Source: Limnoperna fortunei
Lineage: Eukaryota; Mollusca; Bivalvia; Mytilida; Modiolidae
Direction: 5' to 3'
NCBI GenBank assembly: GCA_944474755.1
Contig: OX104115.1
Coordinates: forward strand, 31,852,043 to 31,916,042
Length of the DNA: 64,000 bases
Made by a program: the position numbers and the translations under genes. How positions within the stretch are numbered: position 1 is the stretch's first letter; each line of letters begins with the position of its first letter. The notes below the pieces were generated by a model. The model was not told the DNA's origin, did not search any database, and was given only the letters and a program-made list of their open reading frames with translations. Positions 23,198 to 35,400 of this stretch are shown piece after piece.

Positions 23198-26100
23198 CAT
23201 TTGTTCTCAGAACAAATGTCTTTTTAATTAAGGTCTTTCCCACTACAGTGGGAAGACCTTCTTACCTTTCTTATGATTATTATTATTATTATTATTATTA
23301 TTTTTCTTTTCTTTTCCGCCATCAGTTGCTAAAAAGTGTCGCGACATATCATTTTGATACTTGGTACCATTAGTCGGTCATACTGGCAGATGACTCAGTT
23401 CACCCTGTGAAACCGATCTATTTTTAGTTACAGAGTTATCTGCCCCAACACCGTAAAACCTTGTTAGCAGATAAACTCAGAAACCGTAACCGATTCTTAA
23501 AATCTAAAGTGTAAAAAATGTCGCTGGACCTATAGCGATGATTTGTCATGCAAAATTTTTTTTTCCAATCGACTTCCTGTTTACGTGTTTTTGACCTGAA
23601 AAATGTCGCAACGCGTCAAAATTTTTTTCTCAGAAACCGTAAGTCCTAGAGACTTGGGACCACCACCATTGATCCTAAGTGACATATTAAAAAATGTCAA
23701 GGTCAAAGGTCAAAAGTCAAGGTCAAAGGTCACCATAGGCCTTGTTAGCACTATATCTCACAAACCATAAAAGATAGAAGCAGACAATAAATTGGAAAAA
23801 TACTCCACTTATTGAGACCTTCATTTGGTACATTTGACTGAAAGCTGTGCGATGGACCATTTCTGAGTTACTGCCCTTGACGCGTTTCGGTTAATCGGTT
23901 TTTTGGTTAAAACTTGAAAACGTTTGGAGATAATATAGTAAACATATAGGTTTAACTAGATCAGTAGGAAAAGAGCTTCCTTTTGAGCCAAAGGTCAAAG
24001 GTCATAGGTCAAGGTCATACCATAGCAACAAGGTAACTGTTATAAAAAGTCCTTAGCAACCATATATTTTTAGAATCAGAATGATGTACTTTACTGAAAT
24101 ATGTCATTTCATGACCGGAAGTGGCCTTTTGTCCCTAGCAACCGAATGAAAGTCCTTAACAACCATATATTTTTTGGCTCGGGACCACTTTCTTTACTCA
24201 AATAATTCATTTTTATGACTGATAGTAACATTTTGTCCTATAGCAAGACACAAAATCGCATAGCATCACCTAACTTTTCTGACTTTAGAGGTACAGTGGG
24301 AAAGACCTTCTCATTTGTTCTCAGAACAAATGAACTTTTAATTATTAAGGTCTTTCCCCTTTTCCAAGGGAAAGACCTTCTTGTCTTTCTTATGATTATT
24401 ATTATTAAGGTCTTTCCCACTACAGTGGAAAGACCTTCTTACCTTTCTTATGATTATTATTATTTTTCTTTTCTTTTCCGCCATCAGTTGCTAAAAAGTG
24501 TCGCGACATATCATTTTGATACTTGGTACCATTAATCGGTCATACTGGCAGATGACTCAGTTCACCCTGTGAAACCGATCTATTTTTAGTAACAGAGTTA
24601 TCTGCCCCAACACCGAAAACCCTTGTTAGCAGATAAACTCAGAAACCGTAACCGATTCTCAAAATCTGAAGTGTAAAAAATGTCGCTGGTCCTATAGCGA
24701 TGATTTGTCATGCAAAATTTTTTTTTCCAATCGACTTCCTGTTTACGTGTTTTTGACCTGGAAAATGTCGCAACGCGTCAAAATTTTTTTCTCAAAAACC
24801 GTAAGTCCTAGAGACTTGGGACCACCACCATTGATCCTAAGTGACATGTGTTACATTTAAAAATGTCAAGGTCAAAGGTCAAAAGTCAAGGTCAAAGGTC
24901 ACCATATGTCTTGTTAGCACTATATCTCACAAACCATAAAAGATAGAAGCAGACAATAAATGGGAAAAATACTCCACTTATCGAGACCTTCATTTGGTAC
25001 ATTTGAACGAAAGCTGTGCGATGGACCATTTTTGAGTTACTGCCCTTGACGAGTTTAGGTTAATCGGTTTTTTGGTTAAAACTTGAAAACGGTTAGAGAT
25101 AATATAGTAAACATATAGGTTAAACATGATCAGTAGGAAAAGAGCTTCAATTTGAGCCAAAGGTCAAAGGTCATAGGTCAAGGTCATACCCTAGCAACAA
25201 GGTGACCGTGATAAAAAGTCCTTAGCAACTATATATTTTTAGAATCAGAATGATGTACTTTACTGAAATATGTCATTTCATGACCGGAAGTGGCCTTTTG
25301 TCCCTAGCAACCGAATGAAAGTCCTTAACAACCATATATTTTTTGGCTCGGGACCACTTTCTTTACTCAAATAATTCATTTTTATGACTGGAAGAGACAT
25401 TTTGTGCTATAGCAAGACACAAAATCCCATAGCATCACCTAACTTTTCTTACTTAAGAGGAACAGTGGGAAAGACCTTCTCATTTGTTCTCAGAACAAAT
25501 GGCATTTTAATTATTATTATTATTATTATTATTATTATTTTTCTTCTTCCGCGAAGGTTTGCCAAAAAGTGTCTGGACGTATCATTTCGATACTTGGTAA
25601 CATCAATCGGTCATATCCGGAGATGACATGGCTCATGCTTTTAGACCGATCTATTTTTAGTAACAGAGTTATCTGCCCGAACACGAAAACCCTTGTTAGC
25701 AGATAAACTCAGAAACCGTAACCGATTCTTAAAATCTGAAGAGTACAAAATGTTGCTGGACCTATGGCGATGATTTGTCATGCAAATTTTTTTTTTCCAA
25801 TTGACTTCCTGTTTACGCGTTTTTGACCTGAAAAATGTCGCAACGCGTCAAAATTTTTTTCTCAAAAACCGTAAGTCCTAGAGACTTGGGACCACCACCA
25901 TTGATCCTAAGTGACATATGTTACTTTTAAAAATGTCAAGGTCAAAGGTCAAAAGTCAAGGTCAAAGATCACCAAAGTTCTTGTTAGCACTATATCTCAC
26001 AAACCATACAAGATAGAAGCAGACAATAAATGGGGAAAATACTCCTCTTATTAAGACCTTCATTTGGTACATTTGACCGGAAGCTGTGCGATGAACCGTT

Positions 26101-27631
26101 TTCGAGTTACTGCCCTTGACGCATTTCGGTTAATCGGTTTTTTGGTTAAAACTTGAAAACGGTTAGAGATAATATATTAAACATATAGGTTAAACATGAT
26201 CAGTAGGAAAAGAGCTTCAATTTGAGCCAAAGGTCAAAGGTCATAGGTCAAGGTCATACCATAGCAACAAGGTGACCGTTATAAAAAGTCCTTAGCAACC
26301 ATATATTTTTAGAATCAGAATGATGTACTTTACTGAAATATGTCATTTCATGACCGGAAGTGGTCTTTTGTCCATAGCAACGGAATGAAAGTCCTTAACA
26401 ACCCATATATTTTTTGGCTCGGGACCACTTTCTTTACTCAAATAACTCATTTTTATGACTGGAAGTGACATTTTGTGCTATAGCAAGACACAAAATCCCA
26501 TAGCATCAACTTACTTTTCTTACTTCAGAGGAACAGTGGGAAAGACCTTCTCATTTGTTCTCAGAACAAATGAACTTTTAATTATTATTATTATTATTAT
26601 TATTTTCTTCTTCCGCGGAGGTTTGCCAAAAAGTGTCTTGACGTATCATTTCGATACTTGGTAACATCAGTCGGTCATATCCGGAGATGACATGGCTCAT
26701 GCTTTTAGACCGATCTATTTTTAGTAACAGAGTTATCTGCCCGAACACGAAAACCCTTGTTAGCAGATAAACTCAGAAACCGTAACCGATTCTTAAAATC
26801 TGAAGTGTAAAAAATGTCGCTGGACCTATGGCAATGATTTGTCATGCAAAAATTTTTTTTCCAATCAACTTCCTGTTTACGCGTTTTTGACCTGAAAAAT
26901 GTCACAACGCGTCAAAAATTTTTTCTCAAAAACCGTAAGTCCTAAGGCTGGGGACCACCACCATTGATCCTAAGTGACATATGTTACATTTAAAAATGTC
27001 AAGGTCAAAGGTCAAAAGTCAAGGTCAAAGGTCACCATAGGTCTTGTTAGCACTATATCTCACAAACCATACAAGATAGAAGCAGACAATAAATGGAGAA
27101 AATACTCCTCTTATTGAGACCTTCATTTGGTACATTGACCGGAAGCTGTGCGATGAACCATTTTCGAGTTACAGCCCTTGATGCATTTCTGTTGATCGGT
27201 TTTTTGGTTAAAACTTGAAAACGGTTAGAGATAATATAGTAAACATATGGTTTATCATGATCAGTAGGAAAAGAGCTTCAATTTGAGCCAAAGGGCAAAG
27301 GTCATAGGTAAAGGTCATACCATAGCAACAAGGTAACTCTTATGAAAAGTCCTTAGCAACCATATATTTTTAGAATCAGAATGATGTACTTTACTGAAAT
27401 ATGTCATTACATGGCCGGTAGTGGCCTTTTGTCCCTAGCAACGGAATGAAAGTCCTTAACAACCATATATTTTTTGGCTCCTGACCACATTCTTTACTCA
27501 AATAACTCTTTTTTATGACTGGAAGTGACATTTTTGTGCTATACCAAGACAAAATCCCATAGCAATACCTAACTTTTCTGACTTTAGAGGAACAGTGGGA
27601 AAGACCTTCTCATTTGTTCTCAGAACAAATG
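23198..27631. repeat. Tandem array of four ~1.1-kb units with palindromic junctions
   Basis: A 21-bp palindrome (arms CATTTGTTCT and AGAACAAATG around a central C) occurs at 23198, 24312, 25481, 26552 and 27611. It delimits units of 1114, 1169, 1071 and 1059 bp. Each unit starts with or near AAGGTCTTTCCC, a (TTA)n run and 'tttccgcc' or 'ttccgc', then 'aaaaagtgtc' and 'tttttagtaacagagttatc'. Two clusters of AGGTCA words and 'tgaccggaagtgg' follow, and the unit ends in 'gtgggaaagacctt' plus the palindrome. Units 1-2 and units 3-4 are closest to each other at the start of the unit ('ccgccatcagttgct' versus 'ccgcg.aggtttgcc'). No open frame is conserved between copies. Diverged single copies lie at 48940-49500 and, in part, at 20400-20760. 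A non-autonomous transposon amplified in tandem is the likeliest origin, but the class is unknown. Confidence 0.9.
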
Positions 27632-28099
27632 GCAGTTTAATTACTTTTATTTTTGTATTATAATAAATTGGTGTATTACCACGTTTTTAACCTAATATGA
27701 TAAATATTGATTGAGGTTTTTAGTTTGTATTTAATATCAAGTTTAATATGCTCTTCGCCATATTTTGATTATTTCTTTGACTTTTAATTAAGAAAATCGT
27801 TCAATATTAGTTGGTTTAAAAACGTAGAAAAAGTAAAATAACAAATTGACTTACATATACATTTTACTACTTAAATGTGTGTGTACAAACAAGAATAATG
27901 TTATGCCATTGTGTGTTAAACTTTTGTGAACATGTGATGAGTAGACACACGGCTTGTAATGGAAATGAATCCTTGTTTTCGCTGGATGACGGCCAAAATC
28001 GGGACGAAAAAATTGTTGAGTATAGCATAAGGATACACTGTATTACATACTTTCCTAATGTAAAAACGCACGTACTAATATTACCCAGTTTTATGAAAA

Positions 28100-28320
28100 T
28101 ATGTTTATGTTTGTTTAAATGGCTTTTAACGCCATATCAACAATATTTTAACTATATCGTGGCGACTAGTTTTCACAGTGGAAGCTGGAGTACCCGGAGA
28201 CGACCACGGACGTAAGGTCGGAAAACTAGCAATCCTTGTCAATTAAATTTAAATAGATGACTCCCTGCGCGTAGTGAGACTTGAACCCGAATCCTCAGTG
28301 TTAATAAACACGGGGCTTAA
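28100..28320 (-). mobile_element. Diverged tRNA-derived SINE copy
   Basis: 'tgtttgtttaaatggctttt' tail, 'gtacccggagacga', 'ggaaaactagcaatccttgt' and 'gagacttgaacccg' follow the SINE consensus in reverse orientation. The tRNA-like head is truncated. The open frame 27877-28215 runs into this copy and is not considered a gene. Confidence 0.75.
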
Positions 28321-28398
28321 TGTAAGTGCAAAAATACAAAATAAAACGGGTTATTAAAACTATGTACAATGGGTATGAGGTTTAATAGAGTGTGTAGA

Positions 28399-28690
28399 GA
28401 ACAGCTGGTGTCAGCTGTACTCTAAAGGCGTCTAGTGTGGCGGCATTGACAATGTTAGCGGGTAGTGAGTTCCATTGGATGATTGTGTATGGAAAAAAGA
28501 GAATTTATAGCTGTCTTTTAGAACTGTTATTTGCCGAAATGTGAAGTCATGATTTTTGCGTGTTCTGTGATCAGTAGGTAGTATGATAGATGATGGTATT
28601 GCAACTAGTTGGTGAATGATTTTGTAGAACATAGTGAGTCTGTATTTTAGTCTGCGTTCCCTCACATTTACTGTCATATCACCTTGGAAT
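28399..28690 (-). pseudogene. LINE ORF2 C-terminal end
   Basis: The minus-strand translation reads RERRLKYRLTMFYKIIH, then PTDHRTRKNHDFTFRQI, then KDSYKFSFF..SSNGTHYPL. This is the recognisable C-terminal tail of many CR1/RTE-like LINE proteins ('RR...RL.MLYKI', 'RTR..H..KF', 'D.YKYSFFP.TI..WN.LP'). Only this tail survives, as expected of a 5'-truncated insertion. The invariant W-N of the 'PRTI..WN' motif is not preserved. Confidence 0.75.
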
Positions 28691-29290
28691 ATCTCTAATG
28701 TTCAATGTCATTATTGAAGTATTTAAATCTTTCATAGTCAATGTCATACCATCATGGATTTGTTAGATCTCTCATATTAAATGTCATTTCACTATAGATA
28801 TGTCAAATTTCTCATATCCGTTGTCATTTCACCATGAATTTGTTAAATCTCTCATACTTCATACCCTATGTCATATCAGCATGGATTTGTATAATCTGTT
28901 ATGTGCAATGTCATATCACCATGGATTTGTTATATCTCTCATATTCAGTGTTGGTAGCCGAGTGGTCAATATAGTTAGTCATCAACTTTTGATCATGTGA
29001 CCTGCCAGCACCGCGTTTGCAGGTTCGGGTCTAACTGTAGGAAAGGTGTGATTGACTCTGATCTTCATTGACAGGTTTCCTATCTCAGGTCGGTTTTTTC
29101 TCCCGACTGAACTGAAACTGAACGCCACGAAATAACAGAAGAATTGCCGAAAGTTGAGTTAAACACCATTCAAACAAAAAAACTATTCAATGTTATATCA
29201 CCATTGATTTGTTAAATCTCTATTATTTAATGTCATACCACCATGGATTTTTTTTTTAAATTTCGTATAACCAATGTCTCATTTACATGG
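28691..29290. repeat. 40-bp minisatellite interrupted by a SINE
   Basis: 'aatgtcatatcaccatggat' and 'ttgttaaatctctcatattc' form a 40-bp period (tcat at 28744, 28784 and 28824). About seven copies precede and three follow the SINE at 28952-29183. Copies are moderately diverged. Confidence 0.8.
28952..29183 (+). mobile_element. Diverged SINE inserted in the 40-bp minisatellite
   Basis: A tRNA-like head is present (A-box-like TAGCCGAGTGG, B-box-like GGTTCGGGTCTAA), then 'ttcattgacaggtttcctat' and a 'gttaaacaccattcaaac' tail. Direct repeats of about 10 bp, 'tattcagtgt' (28942-28951) and 'tattcaatgt' (29184-29193), flank it with one mismatch. It is an older or different subfamily from the 21434 copy. 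Confidence 0.8.
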
Positions 29291-31048
29291 ATTTTTCAAG
29301 GTGAAATTTGTGCGAACATTTGTTTAGGAATTATGACCCTTTTTACTTTTCTTCAATTATTCTCCATTCATGGAACATCTTTTTTTCTAACAAAAAAACA
29401 CGAAAAGGATTGCTTTTAAACTGCATACTTTATTTTAATGATATCCTTCATCAAGATTGCACAAATCATGGCAGTCCAAACGACCAACAAACATGCCCGC
29501 CATGCCTAAAAAAGAAAAATATAGTTTTTGGATATATTTCATAGATAACAGAAACGCAAACCAGACTGACTTCTTTTTTTGCATCAAAAACACTACAAAA
29601 CTGGCAATGGGCTGAAGTTCAATGTATTAATTTCTATTTTTCCAGCCCCTTTTCAATTGTTTTGTTTTATTTATTTTATTCCATTTTCGCCATTTTGTAC
29701 TGAATCTTAGATACACTGTGAACACCCCGACTTCAATCGACAGGAAAACCAGTAATACCTTCAAATAAGGCTAGGGTAAGCCCACCATGCCGCAGTAAGA
29801 CTCAGCAGAACAAAACGAAGACAATAAAACTTGCATAGATAAACGCAGTTGTGCGCAGTCGCAGTATTACACATACTTATACAAATCTCAGTCATATAAT
29901 GTAAATGCCATCATGTGAAATCACTGTGCTAATCGTTTCACCTTTATTCAAATAAAGATGAAAAATCCAAATTTTACAAGAATTTACATATTGAAAGCTG
30001 CATTTAAATACATATTTGTCGTTAAGTACAGACAGTTGTGGTTTAATCATATAGATCTTTTGTTGTTTTAAATACGGTGAAAAATGTCTTTGTGTAGAGT
30101 TTGAAAATAATATGATATATCACGAGATGTTATTTATTTATAATTTCCGTGTAATAATGTGCACCAGCATCGAAAGGAAATATTACACAACAAACTTAAA
30201 CATTCACACTAGTCACAAGAATATCATTGATTCTTTCAGTGGTATAATCATTTTCTTAATGTAATGGCCTGAAATTTCAAAAATTAGTTTGATTGAAAGA
30301 GATTTTTTTCTATTTTTAATGTCAGATAGCCTTAATTTGTCGAATTTGGTATAACGTTTTGGTATTTTTGGCGATCAAAGCTCTACAACATTTTGGATTT
30401 AAAATATTGTTTGGGTTTGCACACCACTGAAGAGTCTTGATACAACAACACGCTCGTCTGTCGTAGTAAAATCTATTTACCTTAGTATCTATGATGACAT
30501 TTTATTTTTATAAACTATATTGTAATGTTGGTATGATCAGGAAGAAATAATAAGAACAAGCTTATAGAAGAGTTGAATAATATAGGACACACTAAATAAT
30601 TATATGTAATTATGACAATATGTTACACATAGGACAGAAGCATTCCTATTGTTTTACCTGTCAAGGACAGGAAGAAGAATATTATAAAAATCCAAGTCGG
30701 ATAAAATCAGGTGGCATTATGAGATCATACGTTATAATTGCAATACTTCGTGCGCAATGTTTTAACTAAATTAAACGTGTTTCTTGATTCCAGAACGTCA
30801 TATTATCGTTTTAATACATTTTATTAGTCTCCGGATTTTTCTCTATATTACGCTACCGCTATTTCACTTAAACCTTTAAAATATAATAATACATGATTTT
30901 ATCCACATGGTAGGTTTATTACAGTAACTGTATTACCTGTTAAATATTTTTATAGCTACTTCTTGAAAACCGGTTATCACCGGATCTTGTTTTTGTTGTC
31001 TGCAATAGAAAAGACGTTATTCTCATTTTTAGTACCAAAATAACGAAG
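29291..31048. other. Gene-free stretch with one dispersed repeat; upstream flank of the ependymin-related gene
   Basis: About 30340-30500 (plus) is the dispersed repeat also found at 4985-5180 (minus). The rest shows no exon. The 200 bp before the ATG at 31049 contain no clear TATA box or other promoter motif. Confidence 0.55.
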
Positions 31049-31201
31049 ATGTTGTACCTGCTTTGTATTAGTGTTAGTTTCGCCATTCAGAGTGTTACAT
31101 GGGCAGCCGCACCATGTTGTTTCCCACAGAAATTCGAAGGTTCATTCAGTATCCTGGAGATAAAATACGGAGACGCTCCTGGACAAATTTATGTCTCGGA
31201 A
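31049..31201 (+). CDS. Ependymin-related gene, exon 1
   Basis: Codes residues 1-51: signal peptide and the PCCFP start of the mature protein. It ends in phase 0 at the consensus donor GTAAGT (31202). The open frame continues a few codons into the intron before a stop, which is not meaningful. Confidence 0.88.
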
Positions 31202-32359
31202 GTAAGTTTATTTGCCTGTACTAATTATAATTTAAGTTAGCATAATTGAATAGTGTCTTATAACTAGCCTTGGTATAAGAGTTATTTTGTCACCAAAGTA
31301 TCACAATTTATTTGTGAGAACTTTAGAAACAGAGAAAAACGAGGCTCTCTAGAGATTCCTTATCCTTGTTTGTGGCAGGTACTAATGCAGTTTTAAAATC
31401 GATGTAAATTTGGATAAACCTAAAATGCCATTAAGATAATAAAACTACTAGAAGCATTAATCAGGAAAGAAAATAACACACATAACAGCTGTGACGCATG
31501 TTTGTTTGGCAATTGTCGTTTATTCGTTTTATAAGTTTTGCAACACAACTTTTTTAGGGTTGACAAACTGGATTTTCGCCTTATTTAATGTGCAATAATT
31601 GTTGAATTATATTTTGACGACCCCTATTTGTGAAACGTAGAAAACTTTTTTGAAAACAATACATCGATCCATAGATTGTGACTAACAGATAATTTTGACC
31701 AATCAGATCGCTTTTATTTATTGTCGCAAGCGTAACACCTCATGGAAGGACAAACTCAGACAAAATGGCGACTTTTCAAGCTAACCGAAGGGAAAAAATG
31801 TCATGATATTTATGGAATACAGACTTATTTAGATCAAAATAATGGTTAAGCACTGTTCACATGGGACATGTCAATCGGATAGTCGATATCCAACTAAATT
31901 GCAAGGTGCCAGATTTATTCCATTTGTAAAGCCAAAGACCGACCTGAACAAATGTTAAAGCTGGATTTCGCTGTGTCGCAGGCCTCACACACAACTTAAT
32001 GTCGAGAAAATGACCAAACACACGTATATTTGTAGTAAGGTAAGTTTCACAATTATTGAATTTTAAATTTATTAAGTTTTTAACTATTATTTCTTTATCG
32101 ATCAAATGCACATCAGACCGTATGTTTCTTATTGTGTGTATATATATCTGCCGACTCTAAATAAAAGTTATTTATTATTATTTATATATGTTAAAGGATC
32201 GTCTCCCGTACAACGCTGTGACTTGCACAAAAGTCTACCTATACATGAAAATAACATAAATGTAAACACGTCATGTATATAAAAACTTATATAAAAACAA
32301 AAAGGACGAATGCATATATATATATTGATTTGATTTAAAAACTTATCCTTCATCATGTA

Positions 32360-32423
<64 letters not shown>

Positions 32424-35400
32424 TACATGATGAAGGATAAGTTTTTAAATCAAATCAATTGACCAATACCATGTTTACATGATTTATCTCCCCTTTAACT
32501 TCCGGTTATAAAACTACGGCTATCATCACTAAAAGACTATAACTTTTAAATAACGATTTTGCATAGTTTTTTGTATTTTTTGTCTATGACAAATATATTA
32601 TCTAATTAACCTCATTAGTAGATGTTACTATAGCCATTAGCAACAGAACATGTGAGTTTGAATTTTGGAACACAGATGTCACTGGTGAGCTTGTTTAATC
32701 AGATAAACGGGTTAATAAACATCTATTTATTAACAAACATGTTAGCACAGCAGGGCATTTAGTAACATCCTCACTCAGATTTTGACACCTGCCATTAATA
32801 TGAAGCTTTAAATTTGATCAAAAACTGTTGTCCATTTCAAAAGTTTTCAACAGGACAAACTGCGACAGCCGTAGATTTAAGTACCCGAAGTGAACTCTTT
32901 GTGGCGTTTTTTTTTTTTAAATTGGAATGTCGTCTATTATTTATCCTATGTCGGATTGAGGGGGGTTCATGAGAAATATTATGTCCCCTCGAATATACAT
33001 TAGCTTTAGAATTAGAGGACTAATCACTTATCAGATTTTACAAAAATGAAATTTTTTTGTAAGTCCTTTAAATATACATGAACTGTACATTAACATGTAT
33101 TTATGATAATCATCTGCATCAGGCATTGTTCTTTTACTGTACTTTGAAAAAGTTTTACTGCTTTAATGAAAGGGATAAGTCAGGCTTCCGTTAATTGCTT
33201 ACATTATGGTAATACTTGTTATTTAACGTTAGTGGCTTGCTCAGTATATATTTTTTATAATACATGAAGCTCCTTAATTATTGCAACATTTCATCAATTT
33301 AGAGGGCCACACAGAGGAATACTCCGACTCTTGTGATGCTCAGAATGATGAGCTGAAGCAGGCGATCAGACGAGTATCATGATTGCCTACCAAGTATGAA
33401 AATTTGCTAAATGTATAGTATTATGTTTGTTTGATTGTTGTTTTAACGCCACTTACAACAATTTTTCAGCTATATCATGGCATCCAGTTTTTATGCCACT
33501 ATTAAAAAATTGTGTGTTTAGCGTTTGCCTTCCCTACCATTTTGGTAATTGGTAGGTAGGAAAGTAGGCGTTGTTTTTTTGTGGGTGCCATGGGGTCATG
33601 TAAGCTATTCCCATCACTTGGCGTCCGTCGTCGTCAGTCATCGTTGTCGTCGTCCGTCGCACTCGTCGACAGAAGGGATTGCTTTGAAACTTTGCAAACA
33701 TCATCAGTAAAATGTCCTCTACCAAGTTTGCACCAACCATGGCCTCAGACCAGCAAACATTATCACCATGGCTAAAAATAGAACAGAGTATAGTTCAAAA
33801 AGTAAAACAGATACAGGAAAACCGAAGAGATCTTCTTCTTCAGCATCAAAAGCTTTACAAACCACTGTTTAGGTCAAAGTTGTATGACAACTCCTTGTAG
33901 GAGTTACTGCCCTTTAATTGTCGAAATTTATGATTTTTGCCATTTTTGCCTCAAAATCATGAAAATTATTTTGACTAGAGAAAAGTTAGTATTGCCTTAT
34001 TGTTTTGATCTATGAGAGCTACAAAAATGTCTAAGATCAAGATTGTCTGATTAATCATTTAAGAGTTATTCCTCTGAACTGTTTTATTTTAATCGGTTTT
34101 AATTGATTTTTAAAAAATCTTCTCCTCTGAAACCAATAAAAGTACTGCTTTGAAAATGTGTACACATCATCTGCTAAATTTCCTCTACCAAGTTTGCACA
34201 AATCATGGCCGCAGATTAACCAACATGGCCGCCATGGCTAAAAATTAAAAGGGGTGGGGCAAAATACAGTTTTTGGCTTATAGTTCAAAAAGTATAACAG
34301 ATACTGGAAAACCGAAGAGAATTGCCTTCATCAGCATCTAAAACTCTACAAAACACTCCATTGAGTCGAAGTTGTATGATGACTCATTGTAGGAGTTATT
34401 GCCCTTTAATGGTCGAAATTGCTGATTTTTGCCATTTTTGCTTAAAAAAAGTAAGCATTGTTAATTGTGATGCTCTATGAGAGCTATAAAAATGACTTTG
34501 GGTAAAGATTGTCTGATTAACCGTTTAGGAATTATTCTCCTTTTTTAACATTTTTTAATGAGTTTTAATTGATTTAAAAAATCTTCTCTTTAACCAATGA
34601 AAGGACTGCTTCGAAACATTGCACATATCATCTTTAGGATATCCTCTACCAAAATCATGACAGCTGACTACATACATAGCTACGTTGGCTGAAACTAGAA
34701 GGGGTACAGCAAATTTGATGCGAACCTCCATCCTAAGCATTTAAAGCTCCTCTTCATAGGAGTTACTTCCCTTAAAAAGTCCAAATTAATGATTTTTGCA
34801 GAAGTGTTGGGCAATTCCTAATAGGAAAGAAAAGCTGAATAAAAAAGGGTTTATTGGTTTCAGGTTCAGGTGAACGATAGAGGCCCCTGGTAGCCTCTAG
34901 TTTTGTTTTCTACATCTTTTGTCTATCATAATTGATATGGTTGCATACTAATTCTTCAAAACATTAGACCCCGGGTTATTGGATACTCAAAATGTCAGAT
35001 AAAAATGTCATATTTCCAAGAGTATCCGATTGCCAGTCATCGTATATTTGATAAATATAAGACAACTCTCCCCAAAGACATCTCGGCCCGGGTCAACTCG
35101 GACCGTACATGAAGACAACACGGACGGTACAAGAAGACATTTGGACCTTATATGTTTTAATATTTTGTAAATACATGTGAGATATAGTGAAATTATGGTT
35201 TATTTTCAAGTTGTCAATTATCACTAAAATATAGATAAAAAACAATTGACATATAATATTTAATACCGACACTCAACTGTATGCAACATGTACTATATGT
35301 CCTACGCAAAGCAATGCCATGGTATATTTATATGAAATTTCAAGGAGTCTTTCTAACAATTACCACTTTTATACGACTTAGTAAATACAATTTTAAAATT

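Noticed and set aside
24215..26664. Several plus-strand frames with Ile-rich middles, similar to each other
   Set aside because: They are the same stretch of each 1.1-kb unit read across the (TTA)n run; start, end and frame are not conserved between units.
27877..28215. 112-codon plus-strand open frame
   Set aside because: The last third is SINE sequence and the first part has no recognisable domain; it is most likely chance.
33534..33900. Overlapping open frames on both strands with Ser/Arg-rich translations
   Set aside because: They are produced by the 'cgtcgtc' rich start of the 460-480 bp repeat and are not conserved in the other two units.
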